From assembly GCF_002205645.1 (NCBI RefSeq), contig NZ_NIOF01000006.1, forward strand, positions 296,823 to 360,822: 64,000 nt of DNA, in the 5' to 3' direction. The translations under genes were made by a program, and so were the position numbers. Origin of the DNA: Roseateles aquatilis. GTDB lineage: Bacteria; Pseudomonadota; Gammaproteobacteria; Burkholderiales; Burkholderiaceae_C. This document shows, one piece after another, positions 33,927 through 42,157 of this stretch (its first letter is position 1; every line of letters begins with the position of its first letter). The notes under the pieces are model-generated. The model saw only the letters and a program-made list of their open reading frames with translations, had not been told where the DNA came from and ran no database searches.

Positions 33927-36248
33927 ATGGCCGATCACGCTTTCGCATCGACTTCGGCGGTCAGCCCGCCACGCCGCAAATTCTTCGCCAGTATCAGCGC
34001 GAAACTGCGCGGGCTCGTGGCGCTGATGGCCTTGTCCTCGCTGTTGCTGAGCGGCTTTGCCGGCTACGCGGTCTTCAAGGCCGAGAAGGAGTCGACGGTG
34101 CATGCGGCGGGCCAGACGGCGCAGGCCCTGGCATCCGTCGTGGAGCGGGAGTTGGCCGTGCGGTCCGCACTGCTGACCGGGCTGGCCGCCTCACCATCGC
34201 TGCGCCGCGGCGAGCTCTCGGTGTTCTGGGACGAGGCCAAGCTGGTCGAGCGTGATCCGGTCGACGTCATCGTGCTCACGGATGCGGACGGCAAGGACCG
34301 GCTCAGTACCGCCTCACCGCCGAACGAACAGCAACTGGGCCCGACCCGCTTTGCCGCTGCCGGCGGCGCCAACAAGAACGTCTCGGACCTGCTGCCGGCC
34401 GCCGAGCGCCAGGGCGCGGCGTTCGGGGTGAGGGTGCCGGTGGAGGTCAACGGACAGCCGATGTACCTAGGGCTCTACAGCAACGTCTCTCAGCTGCAGA
34501 GCCTCTTCAAGGAGCAGCCGCTGCCGGACGGCTGGCTCGGGACGGTCATGGACAGCCGGGGCTATGTCGTGGCCCGCACGGTCGACGCGCAGCGACGCAT
34601 CGGCCAGCGCATCAGCGAGTACACCCGGACCGCGGTGGCCACGGCACGCCAAGGCGTCGTGAAGACCAACAACCTCGACGGTGAACCCGTGTTCGGCGTG
34701 TTCAGCAAGGCGGCGGGCTCGGACTGGCTCGTGATCGTGTCGCTGAGCCGGTCGCGCCTAGCCCAGGGGGCGTGGCTCGCCTTCGGCGTCACGCTGGCTA
34801 TGTCACTCGGCTTCGCGTTCCTGACGCTGAGCGTGGCCCGTCGCATCACGCATTCCGTCCTGTCGCCGCTGCGGGAGCTGTCGAAGCAGGCGACGCTGCT
34901 GGGCGAGGGCCACAGCGTGCCGGAGTGCTCCACCGGCATCCCGGAAATCGATCCCGTGCAGTCCGCGCTGGCCCGCGCCAGCCGCGAGCGGCAGGAGGCC
35001 GACCAGCGGCTGCGCAGCGAGGTCGAGGCCGCCGTAAGCGCCTCGAAGGCGGTGCAGGAAGGGGCCGTGAGGAGCCAGAAGCTGGAGGCGCTGGGGCGCC
35101 TCACGGGTGGCATCGCCCACGACTTCAACAACCTGCTGCAGACCATGACCACCGGTCTGCTGCTGGCGCGGCGGCTCAGCCAGGATCCGCGCGGCAGCAA
35201 GGCATTGGAGGCCTGCCAGCGCGCCACGGAGCGCGCGGCGCAACTGACCCGGCAACTGTTGTCTCTGGGGCGGCGCAAGGGCGGCCACCAGGCGGTGGTG
35301 GATGTGGAGACCGAGGTGGACGACCTGGTGCCGCTGCTGCGCGGCGCCGCGGGCAGCTCCATCGAGCTCGCCTTCGAGATTGCCAAGCCGCTGGGCACGG
35401 TGAAGACCGACCCGGTCCACCTCGAGCTCGCCGTGCTGAACCTGGTACTCAACGCGCGCGACGCCATGTCGGGCAAGGGTCACATCACCATTGAGGCCAG
35501 TGTCCACGGGCCGGGCGAGCTGCCCGAAGGCCTTGTCGATCAGCCTTTCGTCCGGCTGGCGGTGGTTGACGACGGCGAGGGTATGAGCGCCGAGCAGGCG
35601 TCGCGGGCGTTCGAGCCCTTCTTCACGACCAAGGAGGTCGGCAAGGGCACGGGCCTGGGGCTGGCGCAGGTCTACGCCTTCGCTACCCAGTCCGGCGGGA
35701 CGGTGACGCTGCAGAGCGAACCGGGGGAGGGCGCGCGGGTGACGATCTGGCTGCCGCAGTCGTCGAGCAGCGCGGACGCGGCGCCGGCGAGTCCCGCTGG
35801 CGGGACCGCACCCTGCATCCAGTTCAGTGGGAGCGTGCTGCTGGTCGAGGACGATGACCTGGTGCGCGAGGTGACGGCCCAGGCACTGGCCGAGCACGGC
35901 TTCTCGGTGACCACGGCCACGACGGCGGACGAGGCCCTGGCGCTGCTGCAGACGGGCGTCGATGTCGACGTGCTGCTCTCCGACATCGTGATGCCGGGCA
36001 CGCGCAGCGGCGTCGACCTGGCCCGCACCCTCGCCGTCTTACGGCCGGCGCTGCCCGTGATCCTGGCGAGCGGCCATCCCATCCGCATCGAGGAGGCGCC
36101 CGACGTCGTCTTCGTGCCCAAGCCCTACGAGATCGACCGCGTCGCGCGCCGCCTGGCGTCGGCCATGGATACCGCCCGAGCTAGTTCGGACTCTGGTTTC
36201 GCTAGCCTCGACGATGCGCCTCGCCCTGGACGCAGCGCCAGTTCCTGA
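33927..36248 (+). CDS. hybrid sensor histidine kinase with extracellular sensing domain, 773 aa
   Basis: A membrane helix near residues 31-52 (LVALMALSSLLLSGFAGYAV) precedes a periplasmic Cache-like region of about 230 residues, a second helix near 285-305 (WLAFGVTLAMSLGFAFLTLS), a HAMP-like linker, a HisKA domain with His398 (GRLTGGIAHDFNNLLQ), an ATPase domain (NLVLNARDAMSGKGH, VVDDGEGMSAEQAS, GKGTGLGLAQVYAF) and a receiver with Asp686 (VLLSDIVMPG). This composition resembles FixL-like NarX-type hybrids with a C-terminal receiver. The cognate response regulator is not here; the neighbouring degenerate receiver might be a partner. Confidence 0.9.
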   Translation: MADHAFASTSAVSPPRRKFFASISAKLRGLVALMALSSLLLSGFAGYAVFKAEKESTVHAAGQTAQALASVVERELAVRSALLTGLAASPSLRRGELSVFWDEAKLVERDPVDVIVLTDADGKDRLSTASPPNEQQLGPTRFAAAGGANKNVSDLLPAAERQGAAFGVRVPVEVNGQPMYLGLYSNVSQLQSLFKEQPLPDGWLGTVMDSRGYVVARTVDAQRRIGQRISEYTRTAVATARQGVVKTNNLDGEPVFGVFSKAAGSDWLVIVSLSRSRLAQGAWLAFGVTLAMSLGFAFLTLSVARRITHSVLSPLRELSKQATLLGEGHSVPECSTGIPEIDPVQSALARASRERQEADQRLRSEVEAAVSASKAVQEGAVRSQKLEALGRLTGGIAHDFNNLLQTMTTGLLLARRLSQDPRGSKALEACQRATERAAQLTRQLLSLGRRKGGHQAVVDVETEVDDLVPLLRGAAGSSIELAFEIAKPLGTVKTDPVHLELAVLNLVLNARDAMSGKGHITIEASVHGPGELPEGLVDQPFVRLAVVDDGEGMSAEQASRAFEPFFTTKEVGKGTGLGLAQVYAFATQSGGTVTLQSEPGEGARVTIWLPQSSSSADAAPASPAGGTAPCIQFSGSVLLVEDDDLVREVTAQALAEHGFSVTTATTADEALALLQTGVDVDVLLSDIVMPGTRSGVDLARTLAVLRPALPVILASGHPIRIEEAPDVVFVPKPYEIDRVARRLASAMDTARASSDSGFASLDDAPRPGRSASS

Positions 36249-36289
36249 GGGCAGGGCGGCCCAAGTTGCGGCGCAGATGCGCCCGTGAG

Positions 36290-36303
36290 TTGATCAGGAT
36301 CAA
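36290..36303. promoter_or_regulatory. FNR/ANR-type binding site upstream of hemN
   Basis: TTGAT-CAGG-ATCAA is a perfect FNR/ANR consensus match ending 112 bases before the hemN start. Anaerobic coproporphyrinogen oxidases are classic FNR targets, so hemN is very likely induced by oxygen limitation. Confidence 0.85.
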
Positions 36304-36415
36304 GCCCTCCGGGCAGCCTGTATCGACAATAGGTGCATTGCAAATGCATGTTCTTGTTGCGGGTGCTGCTGCCCAAGTGAGCGGCCCGTGGCGCGACGTG
36401 CCGCCAGCCCACGAC

Positions 36416-37825
36416 ATGCCCACCGCGCTCATCCCTGCTTCCGACATACGGGCGCTCCTGACCGAGGAGTTCCTGCGCAAGTTCGACACCCCCGGCCCCC
36501 GCTACACGTCCTACCCGACGGCGGATCGCTTCGGCGAAACCTTCGGCCCCGGCGATACCCTCCAGGTGCTGTCGGATCTACGCGCTCGCAGTCCCAGCGC
36601 GCCGCTGTCTCTTTACATCCATATTCCGTTCTGCGAGCAGCTCTGCTACTACTGCGGCTGCAACAAGATCATCACGAAGCACCACGAGCGCGCGGTTCAG
36701 TACCTCGACATGCTCGAGGCCGAACTGGCGCTGGTGGTCCGGTCCCTCGGCGTGGGTCGGCCGGTGTCCCAACTGCATTTTGGCGGCGGTTCCCCGACTT
36801 TTCTTTCCGACGACGAGCTCGCGCGCGTGATGGCCGCGCTGGGGGCCGCCTTCCGGCTGACACCGACCTCGGAGATCTCGATCGAGGTCGACCCGCGAAC
36901 CGTCACGCCGCAGCGGCTGGCGCACTTCCGCAGCCTGGGCTTCAACCGGCTGAGCTTCGGCGTCCAGGACTTTGACCCGGAAGTGCAGAAGGCCGTCCAT
37001 CGAGAGCAGTCCTTCGACATGGTCCGCGGGCTCATGCTCAGCGCCCGGGAACTGGGCTACGAGTCGATCAACGCGGACCTCATCTACGGACTGCCCAGGC
37101 AAACGCCCGAGAGCTTCGCCCGGACTATCGAGCAGATCAGCGAACTGCGCCCCGACCGCATCGCGCTGTACGCCTATGCGCACCTGCCCGAACGGTTCAA
37201 GCCGCAGCGGCGCATCCACGAGGCGGACCTGCCCGTGCCGGCACACCGCATCGCGATGCTGGGAGGCGCAGTCGAAGGGTTCCTTGCCCGCGGATACGAC
37301 TACATCGGCATGGACCACTTCGCGCTGCCGCAGGACTCGCTGGCCATCGCCAAACGGGAAGGGCGGCTGCATCGCAACTTCCAGGGTTACAGCACGCAGC
37401 ACGACTGCGATCTGGTCGCGCTGGGCGTATCAGCCATCGGCCGGGTCGGCTCGGCGTACTACCAGAACGCGAAGACCCTGCCCGAGTACTACGAGAGCAT
37501 TCAGCGAGGTCAACTGCCCGTAGTCCGGGGCTACGCGCTGAACCCGGACGACGAATTGCGGCGCAGCGTCATCATGGCGCTGATGTGCCAGGGACGCCTG
37601 GAGTTCGACGAGGTGGAGCGCCAGTTCAGCGTGGTGGTCGACGCCTACTTCGCGAAGGAACTGGCCGCGCTGCGCGCGATGGCAGATGCCGGCCTGGTCG
37701 AACTTGAAGCGCGGGCCGTGCAGGTGACCGTCGTCGGCTGGTTCCTCGTGCGCGCGGTGGCCATGGTGTTCGACCGGCATCTGCAGGCGGCGCAAGACCG
37801 CCGGCGCTTCTCCAAGATCGTCTAG
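36416..37825 (+). CDS. hemN: oxygen-independent coproporphyrinogen III oxidase HemN, 469 aa
   Basis: Radical-SAM enzyme of haem synthesis under anaerobic or microaerobic conditions. Residues about 65-82 hold the iron-sulfur motif HIPFCEQLCYYCGCNK (CxxxCxxCxC) and later GGGSPTFLSDDEL, GLPRQTPESFARTI and HFALPQDSLAIAKREGRL, which separate HemN from HemW. The length fits HemN (about 460). The ATG at 36416 was chosen since MPTALIPASDIRALLTEEFL fits family starts, although no clear ribosome site is seen. The FmdE-like gene starts four bases after its stop, suggesting co-transcription. Confidence 0.92.
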   Translation: MPTALIPASDIRALLTEEFLRKFDTPGPRYTSYPTADRFGETFGPGDTLQVLSDLRARSPSAPLSLYIHIPFCEQLCYYCGCNKIITKHHERAVQYLDMLEAELALVVRSLGVGRPVSQLHFGGGSPTFLSDDELARVMAALGAAFRLTPTSEISIEVDPRTVTPQRLAHFRSLGFNRLSFGVQDFDPEVQKAVHREQSFDMVRGLMLSARELGYESINADLIYGLPRQTPESFARTIEQISELRPDRIALYAYAHLPERFKPQRRIHEADLPVPAHRIAMLGGAVEGFLARGYDYIGMDHFALPQDSLAIAKREGRLHRNFQGYSTQHDCDLVALGVSAIGRVGSAYYQNAKTLPEYYESIQRGQLPVVRGYALNPDDELRRSVIMALMCQGRLEFDEVERQFSVVVDAYFAKELAALRAMADAGLVELEARAVQVTVVGWFLVRAVAMVFDRHLQAAQDRRRFSKIV

Positions 37826-37829
37826 CCCG

Positions 37830-38477
37830 ATGAAACTGCCTGACTTCTTCGACGAGATTCCCCGCCTGCGGGTCCAGGATCCGCTGGCGCGCGTCTTCGG
37901 CTGTGCCGAGGATGGCGTGCTGGAGTACAGCTTTGCGGACGCGGTGCGCATTGCGGGGCACGGATGCCCGACAGTGGCATCGGCCTACTGGCTCACTTTC
38001 CTCGCCCTGGAGCGCCTCTACCCGGACGCACTGCCACAGCGTGGCGGCATCAAGGTCGAGTTCCGCGACGATGCGCGCTCCGGCAGCAGCGGCGTCATCG
38101 CGACGGTGGTCCAAATGCTGACCGGCGCTGCCGGGGGCTCGGGCTTCAAGGGCCTCGGCGGCCGGTTCAGCCGGGCCGGCCTGATCCGCAGCAAACCCGA
38201 GCTGCTGATGCCGCTTCGTTTCACCCGCTTGGACACGCGGGAGGCCGTCGACGTCGGGGCGGATCTGTCCGTCATGCCCGACGTTCCCGAGATCGACGGC
38301 TTGATGAAGCGAGTCGCCGCCGGCCGAGCGACGGCCGAGGAGGAGCTTCGGCTGGGCTCGATCTGGCGCGACCGGGTACGCTCGTTGCTATTGGAGTTCG
38401 GGCGAGACCGTGCCGTGTTCATGGTCTGCCCGGTCGATCACCCGGGGCACAGGCCTGGCGACCTGCAGGCCGCCTGA
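37830..38477 (+). CDS. FmdE-like protein, 215 aa, in the hemN operon
   Basis: Contains ADAVRIAGHGCPTVASAYWL, resembling the GHxCPxxxxG motif of the FmdE/formylmethanofuran-dehydrogenase subunit E family, and RGGIKVEFRDDARSGSSGV, but lacks the C-terminal zinc finger. This family is often of unknown function outside methanogens and sometimes occurs in denitrifiers near haem or nitrogen-oxide genes. It starts four bases after hemN, so both are probably under the same FNR site. A precise function is not claimed. Confidence 0.65.
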   Translation: MKLPDFFDEIPRLRVQDPLARVFGCAEDGVLEYSFADAVRIAGHGCPTVASAYWLTFLALERLYPDALPQRGGIKVEFRDDARSGSSGVIATVVQMLTGAAGGSGFKGLGGRFSRAGLIRSKPELLMPLRFTRLDTREAVDVGADLSVMPDVPEIDGLMKRVAAGRATAEEELRLGSIWRDRVRSLLLEFGRDRAVFMVCPVDHPGHRPGDLQAA

Positions 38478-38496
38478 CTCCGAACAGGAAGGCCGC

Positions 38497-38772
38497 ATGG
38501 CCAAGCGCTTCCCCATCAAGCCCGCCAACCCCGAGCGGATCTGCTGGGGTTGCGACCGATACTGCCCGGCCGACTCGCTGCAGTGCGGCAACGGCAGCAT
38601 CGCCACGCCGCATCCGTCAGAGCTGTTCGGCGACGACTGGATGGCCTGGGGGCTCGATGCACAGCCAGCGACGGGCAGTGGCGACAGGGTCGCGCAGCCT
38701 CAGGTTGCGCGCCTACCCGCCGGAGCGGAGCAAGGCGATCGTGAGCAGGGCGCTGGAATCCTGGACCGCTGA
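38497..38772 (+). CDS. DUF3079 protein, 91 aa
   Basis: AGGAAGGCCGC precedes the ATG at 38497. The core AKRFPIKPANPERICWGCDR, YCPADSLQCGNGSIATPHPS and ELFGDDWMAWGL matches DUF3079, a small cysteine-containing family of unknown function. The usual domain ends near residue 50; the remaining 40 residues run antisense to the cupin gene (38713-39051) and look disordered. The stop may have been lost. Confidence 0.75.
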   Translation: MAKRFPIKPANPERICWGCDRYCPADSLQCGNGSIATPHPSELFGDDWMAWGLDAQPATGSGDRVAQPQVARLPAGAEQGDREQGAGILDR

Positions 38773-39051
38773 AACCTTGTGCAGCGCATCGCCCGGCAGG
38801 AACAGCAACTGGCCCGCGGCGAGGCGTCGATCCTTGCCTTGCGCTTCGACGCGCAGTTCCCCTTCCAGGCATTGCAGCGTGATGTCGCCGGGAACCCGGT
38901 GCGGCGGCAGCACGCTGCCGGCGGCCAGCACCAGTCGGATGACCTCCAGGTGCTCAGCCTTGAACAGCGCAGCGGTCTTGGCGCCTGACAGTGACGCCCC
39001 CAAGGGTTTGATATCCCACGGCTCGCCGGGGGTGACGTGCTGAAGTGCCAT
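38713..39051 (-). CDS. cupin-fold protein, 112 aa
   Basis: A single cupin barrel: VIRLVLAAGSVLPPHRVPGD, ITLQCLEGELRV and LAAGQLLFLPGDALHKVSAV match cupin motif 1 and 2 (H, H/E and the P-G-D-A-x-H signature). The start follows CAGGAGATCATC. The substrate and metal are unknown. It may be a small sensory or enzymatic cupin. The last 60 bases overlap the convergent DUF3079 gene. Confidence 0.85.
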   Translation of the reverse strand: MALQHVTPGEPWDIKPLGASLSGAKTAALFKAEHLEVIRLVLAAGSVLPPHRVPGDITLQCLEGELRVEAQGKDRRLAAGQLLFLPGDALHKVSAVQDSSALLTIALLRSGG

Positions 39052-39098
39052 GATGATCTCCTGTGCTGCACTACCTGGTGCTACGGGGGCGCCGCCGC

Positions 39099-39476
39099 TC
39101 AGCCGCGTTCGGCCAAGGACTGAAAGTGGCGATCTACTGTCTTTGCCAGCCGGTGCATGTGCACCAGCGCCAACCGCGTCGTCAGGTCGGCTCGACCTCC
39201 CGCCGCGGACGCGTCGATCGCGGCAATCACCATGCGGACTTGGCTGGACGCCGCTGCCACTTCTGGCACCGGCTTGTGCAGCAGCAGGGTCAGCCGTAGC
39301 ACCTCCACGCAACCATCCGCGTTCCGCAGTTGCGCGGTCAGTTGCCGGCCCCAGGTCTTGTCGGCGGGCACGGCCTTGCGAAGGAGCACGACCATTTCGT
39401 CCAGGTCGTTCAGCTTGGCGGCGATGTCCTCGGGGAGCAGGACGGAAGGCCTTTCGGCGGGGGCATCGGTCATCAT
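39099..39476 (-). CDS. hypothetical protein, 125 aa
   Basis: A helical protein (PEDIAAKLNDLDEMVVLLRK, VLRLTLLLHKPVPEVAAASS, RADLTTRLALVHMHRLAKTV) without signal peptide or membrane segments. It starts at one of two adjacent ATGs (39476 or 39473); no ribosome site is visible. Not recognised. Confidence 0.6.
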   Translation of the reverse strand: MMTDAPAERPSVLLPEDIAAKLNDLDEMVVLLRKAVPADKTWGRQLTAQLRNADGCVEVLRLTLLLHKPVPEVAAASSQVRMVIAAIDASAAGGRADLTTRLALVHMHRLAKTVDRHFQSLAERG

Positions 39477-39605
39477 GGGTAGGAGTGAGGCGCCATTGTC
39501 CCATCGGCCCCGGGCACCGCTGCAGCGTTGACGGCGACCTCGCGCGTGAAGTGTGCAGGCCGGACCGTGGCACGGGCGTGACGCGCGGTCCGGAGTCGGT
39601 GGCGG

Positions 39606-39866
39606 TCAAGCCACCGCGGAGAACGGCATTCCCGGCAGCGTCAGTGCGGGGCAGAGGTAGTCTGGCTCCCCGTTCGGTATCGATGCCGGGCGGTCGCTGC
39701 GCTCCAGATGCTCAAGTTTGACGAGCAGCGCCTGCGCATGGGCAAGGAGTTCGCCCTCAAGCGAGGGCAGGTCGGCGCGGATCTCTGCGGCCTGCCGGCG
39801 CAGCCAGCCCGCGCAAGCCCGTGCCGCTTGGTCTTCGATCGCGATGAGTTGGTCGAGGTTCAGCAT
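39606..39866 (-). CDS. small hypothetical protein, 86 aa, paralogue of the 2.9-kb gene
   Basis: Starts after GGAGAGCCAAC as MLNLDQLIAIEDQAARACAG. The blocks AHAQALLVKLEHL and PDYLCPALTL match the 87-aa protein at 2906-3169, indicating a small protein family with two copies on this element. Function unknown. It is the next gene after the integrase in the same direction (12 bases between). Confidence 0.7.
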   Translation of the reverse strand: MLNLDQLIAIEDQAARACAGWLRRQAAEIRADLPSLEGELLAHAQALLVKLEHLERSDRPASIPNGEPDYLCPALTLPGMPFSAVA

Positions 39867-39878
39867 GTTGGCTCTCCA

Positions 39879-41018
39879 TCAGGTTGGATCGTTGGCGGCT
39901 TCGGCGGGGCACCGTGTAGTTGACGGGCTGCCCAGGTAGCACGAGGTCACCTGCAGGCGGTTGTGTCCGAGCAGACGGGCGGCGCGCTGACGCGCGGCTT
40001 CGTCGCCGGCCGCTCGTGACGTCGCGCCGCGCACCGGTGAGGGCGCGCCCGCGTCGGCCTCGAAAGCGTCGTTGACGTGTTGATGGCGCAAACCGTGGGC
40101 CACGACGCCGAGCTGCTTCTTGGAGATCCCGCACTTGCGGATCACGTAGTAGAAGCGGGACTGGGACTGCTGGGCGGTCATCCCTGGCCGGCCGACGTAC
40201 ATGCCGGGCGCCACGGACGCAGCCACACGCTCCAGCAACTCGCGTTGCGCGTCTGTGCGTATCGGCACGTCGCGCGGTCGGCCGCCCTTTGTGCCGTGCA
40301 CGATGCGCAAGAAGGCGTTGCACTCAGGGAAAGCCGTCGCATCACGGGGATTGGCTGCCTCGCGCGCGATCACGGCGCCGTGCAGCCGGAAGTGGCGTGC
40401 TTCCTTGCCACGCATGCCGAAGGCGGCGCAGAGCTCGACCTGCAGGCCGACCCAGCTGTCGAGCGCCGCGATCTCGGCGATCTTGGACGCGATGTCAACT
40501 TCGTGCGCGCTCCAGCTGTGGTCACGAGTCGCAACTTGGCTGCGGTGCGCATGCTGCGACTCGCTGCCGACGTAATGCTGCGGCTCGCGCACCATGCCCG
40601 GCTTGCCGATCCAGCCGGCGAAGGTACGCAGGAAGCTCAGGTAGTTGTGGATGGTCGCGGTAGCCAGCTTGCGTGCGAGCCAGCGCTCCAGCATTGCCTC
40701 GATGTGACGGTTGGCAAGTTGTCGCGGGTCCACGCGGCGGTACTGCGTCGTGCGCCGCAGTTCGCGAAAGAAACTCACGAGAAAGCGCTCGCGATCGCGC
40801 ATGGTCTTGAACGACACGCCCTTGTGCTTCGCGCTGTGCTCATGGTTGTGCTTGAGCAGGATGGCGCCTAGCACGCGCACGTAGTCACGCGTGCCCATGG
40901 GCAGGCGGGCCAGGATGGCGTCGGGATCGCGGGCCGAGCCGGCGGCGTGGCGCCGGGCATGGCCTCCGCCGTCGGGGCCGGGAACGGTGCCGGCTCGCGG
41001 CACTTGCTTCACAGTCAT
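39879..41018 (-). CDS. tyrosine recombinase (integrase), 379 aa
   Basis: Site-specific recombinase of the phage-integrase type. The N-terminal SAM-like core-binding region (about residues 40-150, HLxxF-type helices such as NRHIEAMLERWLARKLATAT) precedes the catalytic domain with Arg203 in FGMRGKEARHF, His308-x-x-Arg311 in AHGLRHQHVND, the later His in RLLGHNRLQVT and Tyr361 in SCYLG. All catalytic residues are present. An insertion rich in alanine lies between HxxR and the last His. The start follows an unclear ribosome site; a longer frame to 41342 is rejected. It may insert or resolve the element. Confidence 0.88.
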   Translation of the reverse strand: MTVKQVPRAGTVPGPDGGGHARRHAAGSARDPDAILARLPMGTRDYVRVLGAILLKHNHEHSAKHKGVSFKTMRDRERFLVSFFRELRRTTQYRRVDPRQLANRHIEAMLERWLARKLATATIHNYLSFLRTFAGWIGKPGMVREPQHYVGSESQHAHRSQVATRDHSWSAHEVDIASKIAEIAALDSWVGLQVELCAAFGMRGKEARHFRLHGAVIAREAANPRDATAFPECNAFLRIVHGTKGGRPRDVPIRTDAQRELLERVAASVAPGMYVGRPGMTAQQSQSRFYYVIRKCGISKKQLGVVAHGLRHQHVNDAFEADAGAPSPVRGATSRAAGDEAARQRAARLLGHNRLQVTSCYLGSPSTTRCPAEAANDPT

Positions 41019-42157
41019 GTTGCAACTCCAGAACAGAGGCCGCTTGAGCCAGGGCGGCCGTTGAACGGGGTGGGACGTGGAGGGCACAGCGCAACCGCGC
41101 GTCGACGTCCCGACGTGCGCGGTTGTTTCGAGGTCGAGCAAAGCCATCGGCGTGGGCGACCTCAAGGCCACGTCGATGCGTCCGGGTTTGCGGCCAGGCT
41201 GGCCACTGGTAGGGGCGTAAAAAAAACTACGCATGGCAGACCGCGCGCGTTTCCGCGCGGGGACTCCGGTGCACCTTGCGGTGCGGGCGGCGACGTCTCT
41301 GTGGACGGCGCTCGCCATCCCAGGCTCAGGGCCTGGGCTCATAGGTGATCGTGGTTCCCGGTGCTTCCCGACGGACGGACGCTCGCCCTACCAACGGCGA
41401 GATCGGGGCCGCGTCATGGCACCGGCGGTCGCGCCTCATGGGGGCGACGGCAGCCGGGCGCCCTCACAGGGGCGGTTGACGAAGGCTCGGGGGTTCTGCG
41501 CGGCTCTGCGGCTACGCGGACGGGGGCCAGCATGCTCATAGGCACGCGGGCAGGTCAGGGGATCGCCTCAAGGGCGGATCGCAAGGAGGAAGGGGGTCAC
41601 CGCGTCAGGCGCGGCGGGCTCCAGCGGAGCGAGATGCGAGGGCGGGTCACGACCGCAAACGACTGCCTCTTCGTGGCGTGAGAGAAAGGCCACCGGAACA
41701 CAGCGTCCGACCTGCGATTTCGTGGCAGGCACACAAAGCTCGACGCCAAGTTGACACCACCCACTCCGCTGCTGTCAAGCGCGATGCCGAGGAATTCAAA
41801 TGTGTTGACACACGGCGTCTAGATGCTAACTCCCAGCTTGAGGGCGATGCTCTCCTCGGGTTGACAAGCAATCCGGCCGACCTCTGGTTTGGCTTCCGGT
41901 TTCCGGAACCTGCGGCGCGCCTCTGCCGCAGGCTTGGACGCGCTGCCGATGGGGCTCTTGCGGGACCCGAGCGGGGACGCGCCGCGGCTTCGGCGACGTG
42001 GCGAAAGTGGCGACGGTCCTCGTGCAGGCCCGCCACGGGACCCGACAAGGGCCCTGGGACTCGCTTCTCGATGGCTGGAGGCCCGGATTTCCGATATGCG
42101 CGCGTTGATCGCGCCGGACATGCTCGGCGCCCAAGACTCCAGTGAAAGGCTCTATCC
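41019..42157. other. 1.1-kb non-coding region, possible centromere or origin
   Basis: I see no gene with protein-like composition on either strand. It carries copy 2 of a 23-bp direct repeat (41639-41661), and three GTTGACA motifs at 41750, 41804 and 41860 spaced 54 and 56 bases, with an inverted TGTCAA at 41774-41779. Such regions upstream of parM-type genes often contain the parC centromere; a promoter with TTGACA is also possible. Confidence 0.5.
41639..41661. repeat. 23-bp direct repeat, copy 2
   Basis: Identical over 23 bases to 5100-5122 in the same orientation, beginning agggcgggtcacgaccgcaa. It lies 621 bases upstream of the integrase start. Chance identity of this length in 64 kb is very unlikely, but whether it is an attachment site or a dispersed repeat cannot be told. 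Confidence 0.75.

Noticed and set aside
38713..39609. Long version of the cupin gene with start at 39609
   Set aside because: The extra 186 residues are arginine-rich and overlap another gene; CAGGAGATCATC sets the start at 39051.
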